Below the pieces are notes generated by a model. The model had not been told where the DNA came from. It was given only the letters and a program-made list of their open reading frames with translations, and did no database searches. A stretch of DNA of 64,000 nt, from positions 1,178,001-1,242,000 of the forward strand of contig OZ244059.1 of the NCBI GenBank assembly GCA_965215385.1. The letters run 5' to 3'. Shown here piece by piece: positions 1 to 8,680 of the stretch. Positions within the stretch are counted from its first letter, which is position 1. Every line of letters starts with the position of its first letter. A program made the position numbers and the translations under genes. The DNA comes from JAPORY01 sp965215385. Lineage in GTDB: Bacteria; Pseudomonadota; Alphaproteobacteria; Rhodobacterales; Rhodobacteraceae.

Positions 1-53
1 CCAACGCGGCGCTCAAGCAAAGGCCAGAACGCGACGAACGGCGGTGAGAAGGG

Positions 54-1199
54 TTAGATGTGAAGGCGGAGCCGTTGCTCGACGGTTAAGGCCAAGATGC
101 CGAAGAAGCGATGACACGCGACCTTTGTTGCGCCCTGACCCCGAATATGGCGACCGCCATAACGATCTTTGAGAGCTCCATTTACCCGTTCGACACTGGA
201 ACGCTGTTTAAAGCGTTCCTTGGCTGGATCCACTTGACCAGCCACGCTTCGTGCCTGGGCCTCGGCGGCCAGCCGTTGCTTGCGCACCCGATCGCGACGG
301 GGATTAGGATCAATGAGAGCGACATGTCCTAGCTGCTTGGCATACTGATCGATTTCCGAACAATCGTAAGCCGCATCCATGAGTTCATAACAGTAGTCCA
401 CCCGACGGTTGGTCATCGCCGCCAGCGGCAGTGAGGCCTGACTGTCGTGCAGCGAGGCTGAGGTGAGAAGACCACTGATGGGAATGTCACCATCGGACAC
501 ATCAAGGTGAAACTTGTAACCCTGCCAACTAGTCTGATGGCCTTTGGCGTTGCGTTTGGTGCCAATATCACCGACCTTAGGGAGATCGGCAATCACTTGT
601 TTGAGCGACAGTCCACCGTTCAATTGGCGGTCAAGACGCCGTGGCTTTTTGGGTCTGGCTTCGCCTTTTCGGGGTCTCCCGCGCTTGCGAGGGGTCTTCG
701 GTTTTGATACCTTGGCCTTGGCCGTTGGCTTTTCCCGCGCCGCAATCGCCGTCGAATCGTGAGAAATATGTCCGACAAGCGATTCCGCCAAGGCACCTTT
801 AATCAGTGCCTTATGCATCCGCTCGGGAAGTGCCATTTCGGCAAACCAAGCAAAGGCGCGCGAAAAAGTCGACTCAATCGGGATCGCACCGACACGCTCC
901 CAACCGCAAAGCCACCGCAGTTTGGGGTCACACTGCAGACGGTCGATCAACGCCCGCGTGGTCGGTAAGTCCCCAACCGCCTTGGCGATGAAGGCCCGCG
1001 CTAAAGCCCGGCGATCCGCAAGCGGCCGACCACGACCGGACGAATGCGTCTGGATAAACGTCGCAACCGGCTTCATATCCAGAACCGCGACAAAGCACTG
1101 GTGGTTCTCGGTCAAGCGGCCGAGGTCCTCAGCGAGATTGGGGAATAATTCCCCTTGAAATCGATTCCAGATCCCGGCTATCGTGTTTGTTAAGGGCAT
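54..1199 (-). CDS. DDE transposase (IS5/IS1182-like, DUF772 N-terminus)
   Basis: A 381-residue transposase that would cut and join DNA ends. Residues about 55-115 resemble the DUF772 helical domain (loop CGWERVGAIPIESTFSR). The DDE residues appear as HDSTAI, MDAAYD and SSVERVNG, so all three acidic residues are present. A basic linker rich in KPRKRGRP lies near residues 160-190. The ATG start is supported by a GAGGAGG ribosome-binding site about 8 bases upstream. The left end of the element is cut by the window edge; a GGACAACC/GGTTGTCT inverted pair near 1201-1256 may be part of the right end. The family between IS5 and IS1182 is not certain. The frame looks intact, so this copy could be active. 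Confidence 0.85.
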   Translation of the reverse strand: MPLTNTIAGIWNRFQGELFPNLAEDLGRLTENHQCFVAVLDMKPVATFIQTHSSGRGRPLADRRALARAFIAKAVGDLPTTRALIDRLQCDPKLRWLCGWERVGAIPIESTFSRAFAWFAEMALPERMHKALIKGALAESLVGHISHDSTAIAAREKPTAKAKVSKPKTPRKRGRPRKGEARPKKPRRLDRQLNGGLSLKQVIADLPKVGDIGTKRNAKGHQTSWQGYKFHLDVSDGDIPISGLLTSASLHDSQASLPLAAMTNRRVDYCYELMDAAYDCSEIDQYAKQLGHVALIDPNPRRDRVRKQRLAAEAQARSVAGQVDPAKERFKQRSSVERVNGALKDRYGGRHIRGQGATKVACHRFFGILALTVEQRLRLHI

Positions 1200-1200
1200 G

Positions 1201-1256
1201 GGACAACCTCCTCTGTATTTTGTGTTGACTACAGTCTAATATACAAACGGTTGTCT
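1201..1256. repeat. Inverted pair at the right end of the DUF772 element
   Basis: GGACAACC at 1201-1208 is the reverse complement of GGTTGTCC except for the last base of GGTTGTCT at 1249-1256. It lies between the transposase start and non-coding sequence, so it may form the element's right end or its promoter. The matching left end is not in the window. Confidence 0.35.
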
Positions 1257-1330
1257 CATGTCCACCGTTTTCAAAAAAATCGCCTGTGTTCAGGAAAAAA
1301 TCGGTCGCCCGATGAATTTTGCAAGAGGCT

Positions 1331-1384
1331 CTAATAATATCAACGGCTTCAAAAATTCGCCCACACCATATGAGAACCACACCC
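1331..1384 (+). repeat. Direct repeat, copy A (partner at 3369-3423)
   Basis: About 54 bases beginning CTAATAATATCAACG and ending CATATGAGAACCACACCC recur with a few changes at 3369-3423, where they run into the start region of the membrane protein gene of cassette 1. The two copies bracket the ISKra4-like element. The sequence between 1385 and the element end near 1595 holds no gene I recognise. Confidence 0.7.
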
Positions 1385-1713
1385 GGTTGATAGGACAGGG
1401 GCGTGCCGCCGGTTGTCAGGCGATTGCGACCGTTCGAAATCAATACACTTTGTGATTAGTTAAACTTTTTGAAATTTCGGATCAGATCAGCTTTTTGAAA
1501 AGATCACAGGAAGCTAGTGGTCACAGTGTTGATCTACAAACAAAAGGGCGTTATTAACTTGATAGCATAGACCCAATGACTGAGCCCAGTCTCGGAGCGG
1601 ACAAAATTGACCCCCGTATATGAACGTTTTAAGAGAGCCTATGGGCTTTCGAAATTCAAGGGATGCAATCGAATCGGGTGCGAATCTTGTATGGTGTACT
1701 ATATATTGCGCTT

Positions 1714-2742
1714 TTATGCGACCAATGCCAAGCGAATCGCACGATTATCATTGGCCGGCAGCTTGGGAACCCAGTTACCTTGGCGATTGAGGCGTGGCAC
1801 CAAGTCTTCCCAAGCCCGATCAAAGCGACCAGACTTGGCTAGGGCGCGGATGCTCAGAACCCCTTGACCGCCGTCCCGCCCCCAACTCTGACCAGAACGC
1901 TTCATCCGCGTCGTGACCAAAACTTTGTTGGCGGCTGCAACCGCACCCGAGCCGATGGCATACCCGGCGGCCGCCGCCGCATCATCCATCCGATGGCGGT
2001 TGTGACGAAAGGACCCGAGTTCGCGACGGCGCTGGGTGCCCGCCGTTCCGTTGCTTAGGAGATACCGCAACGCAGCAATGACCTTGGCCGCGCCGTTGGC
2101 GTCGTGGCGCAACGGATGCCGCCATTTCTCAAACCACGCCGTTCCCGCCGCCGTCGCTTGGCCAAAGGTCGCATCCGCCGCCGCTTTCCGATGTGGCGCC
2201 GCATGCCAATAATCCAATAGCACTAGATCGGGGCACAAAGCTTCCAGAAACGTCCAATTATCCGGTGCCCCATCAGCGACCGCCACGACCTTAAGGTTCG
2301 GGTCAAGCGTGAGCCGGTGGCATAATTCGGCGCTTAACGGCGCCGGCAAAGTCTCTTTATCCGCCGCCGGCCGTTGCCCAAAACAACGGGCATCCAGCCG
2401 GTTGCCAGCGGCATCGACAAAGCCCACAACCCCGCCAGCGGCCGCACGCCACCCGGCATCAAGGCCGCTGTCACCGACCGTTGCAGCTTGCATCCGCATC
2501 ATGACGCCGTCAAGTGAGATCAGCAGCGACGCGGTTCCCGATGGTAAGGCCGCGCGTTCCCGAACCGTTGCGAGCAACGCATTGGAACCCGCCGCCAGTT
2601 CACTCCCGACCGCAGCTGAAAGCCGGATCAGCGAAGCGGTAGCAGGGCCCTGACCGCCGAACTGGCGCCACGCTTCGGCGCTTTCACGAGCCGTGAGACC
2701 ACTCATCAGAGACAGAGAGAGTCCGGCCGTCGCCAGTATCAT
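1714..2742 (-). CDS. ISKra4-family transposase, catalytic half
   Basis: Second frame of the ISKra4-like transposase (342 residues). It contains the DDE core: SLDGVMMR supplies the first Asp and VAVADGAPDNW the second. In ISKra4 proteins the third residue is a Glu in GSG(V)xEAxxK; here the equivalent GSGAVAAANK has Ala at that place. The flanking signature (VTTRMKRSGQSW, then GGQGVLSIRAL) is well kept, so the alignment is easy. The protein is therefore probably catalytically dead. The frame starts within the stop of the upstream frame (ATGA), which suggests translational coupling or a frameshift; some ISKra4 relatives also carry a split transposase. Confidence 0.8.
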   Translation of the reverse strand: MILATAGLSLSLMSGLTARESAEAWRQFGGQGPATASLIRLSAAVGSELAAGSNALLATVRERAALPSGTASLLISLDGVMMRMQAATVGDSGLDAGWRAAAGGVVGFVDAAGNRLDARCFGQRPAADKETLPAPLSAELCHRLTLDPNLKVVAVADGAPDNWTFLEALCPDLVLLDYWHAAPHRKAAADATFGQATAAGTAWFEKWRHPLRHDANGAAKVIAALRYLLSNGTAGTQRRRELGSFRHNRHRMDDAAAAAGYAIGSGAVAAANKVLVTTRMKRSGQSWGRDGGQGVLSIRALAKSGRFDRAWEDLVPRLNRQGNWVPKLPANDNRAIRLALVA

Positions 2743-3179
2743 ACCAGCGGCGTCATGCCACCGGTCGTCAGTCCGCGGGTACTGTCGGCCGGAATGATCG
2801 CCGCACCGTTGCCCGACCGGCGATAACGTGACCGCTCAAACTCGACCGGTCCAAACATCGTCATCGCCTCGCCACCCGTGACCGCTACTCGGTGAGACGA
2901 TTTCCCGTCGACCGTCAGCGACGGCCCGTGGTCGTCAAGAGCCGCAAACGCCGGCTGCAGCACCGCACGAGCGACGCCAAACATCAGATCGCGAACCGCG
3001 TGTTCGGCAGCGAGGGGGTTCTGTCGAAACAGTGCCGCGATATCGGCGGATAGACCAACGTCTTCGGCCAGCTCGACAAACTTGTGACCCGCTGCCACCA
3101 GGCGTTGCTCGGGTGACGCGTCGCCGTCCAGTGGCGTTTTTGACTTGGCAAGATCGGTTGCGTGTGGCATAGTCTCCAT
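2739..3179 (-). CDS. ISKra4-family transposase, N-terminal half
   Basis: First frame (146 residues) of the same transposase, matching the helical N-terminal part of ISKra4 proteins, including the segment ending FGPVEFERSRYRR before the catalytic half. A GGAG ribosome-binding site about 9 bases upstream supports the start. It ends in an ATGA overlap with the catalytic half. Whether the split is native or a frameshift mutation cannot be settled from sequence alone. Confidence 0.75.
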   Translation of the reverse strand: METMPHATDLAKSKTPLDGDASPEQRLVAAGHKFVELAEDVGLSADIAALFRQNPLAAEHAVRDLMFGVARAVLQPAFAALDDHGPSLTVDGKSSHRVAVTGGEAMTMFGPVEFERSRYRRSGNGAAIIPADSTRGLTTGGMTPLV

Positions 3180-3368
3180 CAGAGTGCTCCTTTCTGGTCT
3201 TTGATCAAAGACGTTTGGGGTTAATTTTGGAGCACGCTACCACACCCGCCACAACAGCAAATAGTCTTGGCTAAAACCGCCGAATCGGGAAAAATGTGGC
3301 GCGACAGAGTATTGTTTCGCGAAAGCCGGCGAAATCGGCGCGAGCCGTGAAATCCGATCTAAAAATAT

Positions 3369-3423
3369 CTAGTAATATCAACGACTTCGGAAATTCGGCC
3401 TACACCATATGAGAACCACACCC
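3369..3423 (+). repeat. Direct repeat, copy B
   Basis: Partner of 1331-1384. It ends just before the membrane protein gene of cassette 1 and includes an ATG at 3409 that could be misread as an earlier start. Cassette 2 (49531) lacks this sequence upstream, so the repeat belongs to the insertion site or the mobile element and not to the cassette. Confidence 0.65.
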
Positions 3424-3441
3424 ATCGAATCGGCTGCGGTA

Positions 3442-3768
3442 ATGGTCGACTGGGCCACTACTGCAGTGAATTTGATTCCAACTGCTATCGTGGTCGCTAT
3501 TGGAATATCTTCCCTTGTAGAGGTTTCGATAGGTTTAATCGTCGGCGTTCTAAGTTTTGTTGGTTACAAACGAATCAAGAAGGAGGCCAAGGCGTCCGCA
3601 AGAGAAGTTGCGAGGAACGTACTTAAGGCCTATATGAAGAGTCAGGAGTTCCAGCTTCTAGTCAAAGATAGAGTTTCAGAAGTTTCCGCCGAAAAATTGT
3701 TGGGGGACGTGCGTGTGGGATTGAAAGGGGAGGAAAATGAAAATGGCAGTGGTCAAAATTCGGGTTGA
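3442..3768 (+). CDS. Small membrane protein of cassette 1
   Basis: A 108-residue protein of unknown function. Residues about 9-42 are strongly hydrophobic (LIPTAIVVAIG, then LIVGVLSFVGY): one long or two short membrane segments. A basic stretch KRIKKEAKASAREVARN and a predicted amphipathic cytoplasmic tail follow. I place the start at 3442 because the second copy (49531) begins at the same residue (M-[VI]-D-W); the ATG at 3409 lies in the direct repeat. The gene overlaps the metallopeptidase gene by 32 bases in another frame, so the two are co-translated. The conserved pair suggests a membrane partner or substrate for the peptidase. It is not an Xre-type antitoxin, the usual partner of ImmA-like proteins. 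Confidence 0.75.
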   Translation: MVDWATTAVNLIPTAIVVAIGISSLVEVSIGLIVGVLSFVGYKRIKKEAKASAREVARNVLKAYMKSQEFQLLVKDRVSEVSAEKLLGDVRVGLKGEENENGSGQNSG

Positions 3769-4243
3769 TCTTCCTGAAGAGCATCAGGTTCTCTACACTT
3801 CATGCTTAAGTAAGAAAGGCTATGTTGACGTCAATCGGTTCATAGAGAAACTTCCGGAAGTTGTTTTGTCAAAATTAGACCTTGACCCAAGAATTTCTGG
3901 GGTTCTTGCGAAGGAGGACGAAAATAGATACAAGATCTTCGTCAATATAAACGAATCCGAGGAAAAACAGCGATTCACGGCCGCGCATGAACTTGGACAC
4001 TACTTCCTGCACAGAGACCTTCTTCATTCTGGCGGCAGAATAGAGGATCGATATATCCTAAAGGCTGAAGGTATAAGCGACGAGAAAGAAGACGAGGCGA
4101 ATCGGTTTGCCTCCGCGTTTCTCGTCCCTCTTGACAAAGTCAAGGAGACGATGATTTCCGGGAAGAATGACGTCATTAGTCTCGCGGAACACTTCGGCGT
4201 GAGCGTTATCGCTATGGCGAACCGGCTTGGCATCCCGGCTTGA
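3737..4243 (+). CDS. ImmA/IrrE-family metallopeptidase, cassette 1
   Basis: A 168-residue zinc peptidase of the ImmA/IrrE (COG2856) type. The zinc site is HELGH at residues 84-88, and the downstream Glu in EDEANRFASAFL (E120) is the expected third ligand. Family members cleave a regulatory protein, usually a phage or stress repressor. The start is set by a strong AGGGGAGG site inside the end of the upstream gene; ATG at 3743 is an alternative. The C-terminus (VSVIAMANRLGIPA) matches the family's substrate-binding helix. Copy 2 at 49826 differs at about 22 of 168 residues by eye. The product is likely cytoplasmic, perhaps held at the membrane by its partner. Confidence 0.88.
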   Translation: MKMAVVKIRVDLPEEHQVLYTSCLSKKGYVDVNRFIEKLPEVVLSKLDLDPRISGVLAKEDENRYKIFVNINESEEKQRFTAAHELGHYFLHRDLLHSGGRIEDRYILKAEGISDEKEDEANRFASAFLVPLDKVKETMISGKNDVISLAEHFGVSVIAMANRLGIPA

Positions 4244-4439
4244 AGCCTACTACCCAGATTCTCTTCTCGGTCGCACTTGTGTGGTAGAGTCGAGGGGAGG
4301 TGCCCTTGCCTATAGCTGGGTTTTCTCTCTCGCGCTGAACAAACTGAACGTGCTGAATTCCCGCATTCGGCTTTCCAATTGGGTCTCTTGACGTCGCCCC
4401 CCGCCAAGCCCTTGGTCAGGGGCGCAAGGCGTTTCAAAC

Positions 4440-5409
4440 CTTCGGTGTTCCATCACTTTTCGTTTGAGAAGAGCACATCTTTCCCAGACTTCACCGTGTG
4501 CTTCCGACCGAACCACTGTCGCAGCCGTTTCGTCATGTGAGCATCAATCGCACTATCGGTGGGACCGACTGACCCAAGAAGATAGTCCTTAGCCCCGCCG
4601 ATCATCATACGGTTGCGCCGAGTGGCCATCTCTTGCGTGTCCATCACGCCAGGCTTTGCAGCCTCTGCTCTGAACGCTGAACGCTCGGCTGGCTTGCTCA
4701 GGTGCCGATATCCGGCCCCGTGCCTGGCTTGCGATCATTGCCTCCTAGACGTTACCCAAGAAATTCAAACGGTTGCTCAGGACATCGTCAGCATCGCGTT
4801 TTGTGGTCATTGCTCGGCAGGTTTAATTTCGTCATTATTTCCTCGACCACAGCCAACATTTCTGTTGACGTCGCTGTGCCGAGAACAACAACATCATCCG
4901 CGTCTTTAACAGTCACCGCCGGAAAACGCCGAGCATCGCCCCGCACTTTCCAACCAAGAATAAACCTTCGAAGGTAGAGGGTGCTCGCAAGGGATGGGAT
5001 TGGTGCCCCGTGTGGGGTACATTTCCGTTCCTTGCGGGCCGTCGATGAACGGATTTTTCCGCCCCGACCATCATCCGGCTCCGTTAGCATCTCCAGCCAG
5101 GCGGTAATCCATCGCATCTTCCCATCACTCGTGCGGCGGGAATTCTCTTCAGGCGTTCAGCATCGGGGATCTCTCCAAAGTACTTTAATACATCCCCGTC
5201 AACAACCTCATTATCACCCGTGTTGAGAAGCTGATGAATGCGGTTGACCGCACCAGGCGCATACCGCCACGGGCGATACGCATCTTGTTCCGCTTCCAAA
5301 TCGGCTCCAAATATCGGCACCAATACCGGTAAAGCCGATATCTGCACAACCCTGCCGCGGCAGCCAAGAATACCAATTGGCGGGGGATTACCCTGCCACA
5401 ATAGCTCAC
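4440..5409 (-). pseudogene. Group II intron reverse transcriptase/maturase remnant
   Basis: Broken pieces in several frames match group II intron reverse transcriptases in the right order. At 5401-5084 there are GRVVQISALPVL, AYRPWR and NTGDNEVVDGDVLKYF. At 5117-4788 there is the polymerase motif as DADDVVVLG, followed by KLNLPSNDHKTR. At 4647-4453 there is the maturase/X-domain piece HMTKRLRQWFGRKHTVKSGK. Frame changes and stops between the pieces show that it is dead. I could not find a convincing ribozyme domain V next to it. It is not a retron: the parts before and after the polymerase core are of maturase type. Confidence 0.8.
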
Positions 5410-5465
5410 AGCCTTGACGTCACTCGCAATTTACGCTAGAATTTATGATATAAAGAAATGATCCG

Positions 5466-6737
5466 ATGGCAAATTTCAAACGCTCAGAACTACAGCACTT
5501 TGTGGATGATGGCGAGAAAGACCATCCCCCGGTCTTTGTGGGTCGACAAGATATACTCAAACATGTTCTCACAACGGCCACCCGCACATCTGCACGAAAA
5601 AGCGGCATCCCCGGCAACACCACTGTTATCACGGGCGCCCCCGGCGCGGGGAAAAGTTCCGTTCTGAGTGAACTCACCCGATTCAATACCGATCTTTCCA
5701 AAGAGGGACCAAAGACCCTGCATATCTCTAGTGTGGAACTTGAGGAGAATTTTTCCGATGTCTTAATGGCAATCGGGGCACTTGGACGGACAAAAAAAAG
5801 CCAGTTGAAAGCACACGTCTTGAAGGGGGCGCAGTTGGGTAGCCTCGCCCTCCTTGATATCGCAGGTTTGATTGATATCAATATCCAAGACGTAAAAACC
5901 CTGTTTCAGAAGAACGAGGTACGGAATATTGGGGCACTTCATAAGGCCTTTCCCGTATCGGATTGGGACACAGCGGTCATTGTCGCAGTTGATGAAGCCC
6001 AAAATCTCCCTTTGGGACGCAGCACACCGCAATCGAATTTTCTGCGGGCACTACACGAAGCCGTAACAAAACTTCCCCTCACTCTGGTGCTGGCAGGACT
6101 GGGCGATACCCAGTCCGTGATCCGTTCCATGGGGTTAACACGCAACCAAGTGGCAACCATGATCGGGCGATTTACGCCGGAAGAACAGGCCGAACTCACC
6201 GACCGATGGAGTGCGCATTTCGGCATCACGATTGGTGCCCAACGCGCCCACATTGATCAACTGATGACGCCCACCGACGGCTGGCCGGGTCATGTCCACT
6301 GTGCGCAGCAAGCCTTGGCAGAAGCCCTCCTTGTCAAAGAAGTCGATGGTCAGGTCGATAAGATAGAGGACTGGAATGTCGTTTATCAACGGAGCGATAC
6401 TCTTCGACAGGGGTATTATGAAAAACAGTTCAGTGATACAATGAAGTTATCGCGCCAACTTACAGCCCATATAATGAAAACCATTGCGCGCGTTCAAAAA
6501 GAGGGGAAAACGACTCAATTTGACGATATTTTAAATATTGCAGACAAATACACGAGTAGAGATATACCATTTGGTTGGAGATTACCCGAAGGGGAAACCC
6601 CGCAATCTTATGTAACTCATCTTATTCATTGCGGGGCGTTGGAGGAAATTCCAGAGACGGGCGCACTGACCTGTCCGATCCCTAGCTTTCAAAACTATAT
6701 TCTGCGCCGCGGAGCCCTTGATCAGGCAGTGCTTTAA
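5466..6737 (+). CDS. AAA ATPase of the Orc1/Cdc6-like P-loop type
   Basis: A 423-residue ATPase. It begins with a short conserved leader (FKRSELQHFVDDGEK, then PPVFVGR), followed by Walker A GAPGAGKSS at residues 57-65 and Walker B VIVAVDEAQ with D176/E177. A winged-helix-like C-terminus is likely. The substrate is unknown; such ATPases often travel with mobile or defence genes. The start at 5466 has a weak ribosome site. The TAA stop at 6735-6737 is followed in frame by 36 more codons with coding-like acidic composition (NKEGDD, then KPPGYKDDDPYKVP) ending in TAG near 6851, so the protein may have been shortened recently. A frameshifted relative lies at 14101. Confidence 0.8.
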   Translation: MANFKRSELQHFVDDGEKDHPPVFVGRQDILKHVLTTATRTSARKSGIPGNTTVITGAPGAGKSSVLSELTRFNTDLSKEGPKTLHISSVELEENFSDVLMAIGALGRTKKSQLKAHVLKGAQLGSLALLDIAGLIDINIQDVKTLFQKNEVRNIGALHKAFPVSDWDTAVIVAVDEAQNLPLGRSTPQSNFLRALHEAVTKLPLTLVLAGLGDTQSVIRSMGLTRNQVATMIGRFTPEEQAELTDRWSAHFGITIGAQRAHIDQLMTPTDGWPGHVHCAQQALAEALLVKEVDGQVDKIEDWNVVYQRSDTLRQGYYEKQFSDTMKLSRQLTAHIMKTIARVQKEGKTTQFDDILNIADKYTSRDIPFGWRLPEGETPQSYVTHLIHCGALEEIPETGALTCPIPSFQNYILRRGALDQAVL

Positions 6738-7137
6738 CAGACATTGAACGAAGACGCTTCCTCGTTCAACAAAGAGGGCGACGACTCATCCATTCTTCAT
6801 GAACCCAAACCGCCCGGCTACAAAGACGATGATCCATATAAAGTCCCATAGGGTTCGTTAAATTATACCCGCTAAATTTTGAGTTTTGGGGAAGCAGTTG
6901 CATTTTGTGTTCAATTGAGGCCGGCCAACAAAAAGTTTAGTGAGCATCAGCCTTAACTGTGCGCCAATAAGAGCATACATTACTGCGGTAAAGCTACTAC
7001 TGCTGAACAAGCAGACCAAAATCTGGCACAACTGCCGCAACATAGACTTGATCAAAATATCGATTTTCTATTGACGCCAGAAGACCTAGATTGCAAGTAA
7101 AATAAGAAATTGGCTTTCAATAGTTATTGGGAGAACT
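6738..7137. other. Intergenic stretch with possible lost tail of the ATPase
   Basis: The first 114 bases continue the ATPase frame past its stop. The rest (6855-7137) is AT-rich, and I see no gene or clear repeat in it. Confidence 0.4.
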
Positions 7138-7623
7138 TTGGTAGACTGGGATACCAGCCAATTTTGGATATTATTTTGCACACTAATCCTTAGTGTGGTA
7201 GTCACAATTTTGAAGATCGGTAATTGGGCAGGAACTGTAAGTATCCACTTAAGTTCTCTAGAAAATTTAACAAGAGATTTCAGGGAAGATATTAAGAAAC
7301 TTTTCGAAAGGACTAATCCCTCTCCAGTAGCGTGGCTAAGCCCTATTCAATTGACCGAGTACGGGCAGAAAATCTCCAAAACCGAAAATGTCCCAATGTG
7401 TGCAAGAGAGCAAGCTTCTAACCTCGTAGAGGATGCCAGCGGAAAAGAAGAGTTTGAAGTCTATGATTTATGCGTTGAGTATGTTTCAAAGCAATTTGCC
7501 TCGAATTCTGAGTTTTCTAGGACCGTTAGATCTGGAGCATATCAACTAGGTGTTGAGCCAGAAGTCGTTCTTAAAGTATACAATGTAGTTCTAAGAGATG
7601 AAGTGATTAACCGCTTAAGGTAA
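7138..7623 (+). CDS. Hypothetical single-pass membrane protein
   Basis: A 161-residue protein that I do not recognise. Residues about 8-30 form one membrane segment (ILFCTLILSVVVTIL). A coiled-coil-like stretch LENLTRDFREDIKKLFE and a soluble region with the motif SPIQLTEYGQKI come next. The start is TTG with GGGAGA a few bases upstream. Base composition is clearly more AT-rich than the core genes, which points to recent transfer. It opens with M-V-D-W like the membrane protein of cassette 1, but the rest is not similar. It stands next to insertion-sequence remnants. Confidence 0.6.
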   Translation: MVDWDTSQFWILFCTLILSVVVTILKIGNWAGTVSIHLSSLENLTRDFREDIKKLFERTNPSPVAWLSPIQLTEYGQKISKTENVPMCAREQASNLVEDASGKEEFEVYDLCVEYVSKQFASNSEFSRTVRSGAYQLGVEPEVVLKVYNVVLRDEVINRLR

Positions 7624-7675
7624 CTACTCAACCTGATTTGAGGAATCGGATTCCTTCCGGTATTCGTTGACGATG

Positions 7676-8330
7676 TTGACGGTGTTTCCTTTGCGGGCAA
7701 TCTCAAAGGCACCGAGCGGGTTGTGACCGCGAGTAGCCCGAGCCCTTTCGTTTGACTTTTGCCATCTGGATCTGCGATTCAGCGGCATTGTTGGTGAAGC
7801 GGACATCGGGGTCTTGAATAAAGCCCACCACGGACGTTTCCAGTTTGACGCGGTACTCCTGCCGGTCGTGAGCCGCAGATTTTGCAACCCGTCGGCGTTT
7901 GCCCTTTGGCGGTGCCGGCAGTTCTTGGTCGCTAGCCCTTCGGATGTCGCGATAGTGGACGGGCACCGCACGACGATCGGTTTCGGTTCAGAATTTGGTC
8001 TCTCTCGCATTGATCTTGGGGCAGGTTTCCCGCAGGCGCGTTTTCATCTGATCTGCCCAATCATCGCCGTTGGCCTCAATGACAAAGGTGCTTAACCAGT
8101 GGCGGCCGCCGAGTTGATGCTGCTTAGAAGCGACAGACGATGCCCAGCAACCGTGGGGCAGCGTTCCGGTATCAGTGGGGATGATCTCGAGGACGTCAAT
8201 TGCTTCGCGTCCACGCTGCGGTTGACGGGTCGTTACGGTCAGCATCCCGTCGGTGACAACCCGCAGCCGATGGGTTTTAACCGTGACCCGGCAGCCAGTT
8301 TCATCGACCTAGGGGTGCCTTTAATAGTGC
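7676..8330 (-). pseudogene. IS66-family transposase remnant
   Basis: Frameshifted pieces of an IS66 DDE transposase. Reading leftward from about 8330 they are VDETGCRV, then IIPTDTGTLPHGCWAS, and finally the C-terminal signature DPDVRFTNNAAESQIQMAKVK near 7750. The 5' half is missing beyond 8330, where sequence joins other remnants. The element is dead. Confidence 0.8.
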
Positions 8331-8374
8331 ACGCTCCTAACGTTAAGTATCAATAAGGCCTTCTTGCTACTATT

Positions 8375-8680
8375 TGGATACCGTTGCGACGTTCGATCAG
8401 ATTTTAAATCGCTAACGTTTGCTCTTTCGTTTTGCCAGCGATCCATTACGATGCTCGGAGGTTGGCACTAGCGACACGTTCTGAAGAAGTGGGTTAAGCC
8501 ACCGATTTGAGGCCGAAGCAGCAGGTCGATATGTCCGAACGCCGACCAAATGAGCGTGCGGAAGCCCCAGTCGATCACAGTATTCAGTTGCGGTATGAAC
8601 ACCTGTCGCCGCACCTTGATGAGCGCGGTTGCCGATTATTTGCGGCCGCGGAAGCAACACCTACAGTTAAGGCCAATTCG
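8375..8680 (+). pseudogene. ISAzo13-family 5' fragment
   Basis: This stretch matches the left end and first codons of the larger ISAzo13 remnant at 41822. Both share the GGATACCG-type left end, then MSERxPxERA and RYExLSPHLDE. The match stops near 8680. Only the N-terminal part of a transposase remains. Confidence 0.7.

Larger units (their letters stand above)
1595..3236 (-). mobile_element. ISKra4-like insertion sequence
   Basis: The two transposase frames at 1714-3179 are bounded by an imperfect inverted repeat. The left end near 1595 reads GAGCGGACAAAATTGACCCC. The right end, read inward from about 3236, contains CTCCAAAATTAACCCC. The length of about 1.64 kb fits the ISKra4 family. I see no clear target duplication. 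A left-end-like sequence without any transposase also occurs near 49431. Confidence 0.65.

Noticed and set aside
4024..4437. Minus-strand frame overlapping the cassette 1 peptidase
   Set aside because: Antisense to a clear HELGH peptidase; a similar shadow occurs at cassette 2.
4440..5409. Retron reverse transcriptase
   Set aside because: The fragments match group II intron maturases, including the maturase-domain piece, and there is no retron RNA-like hairpin pair.
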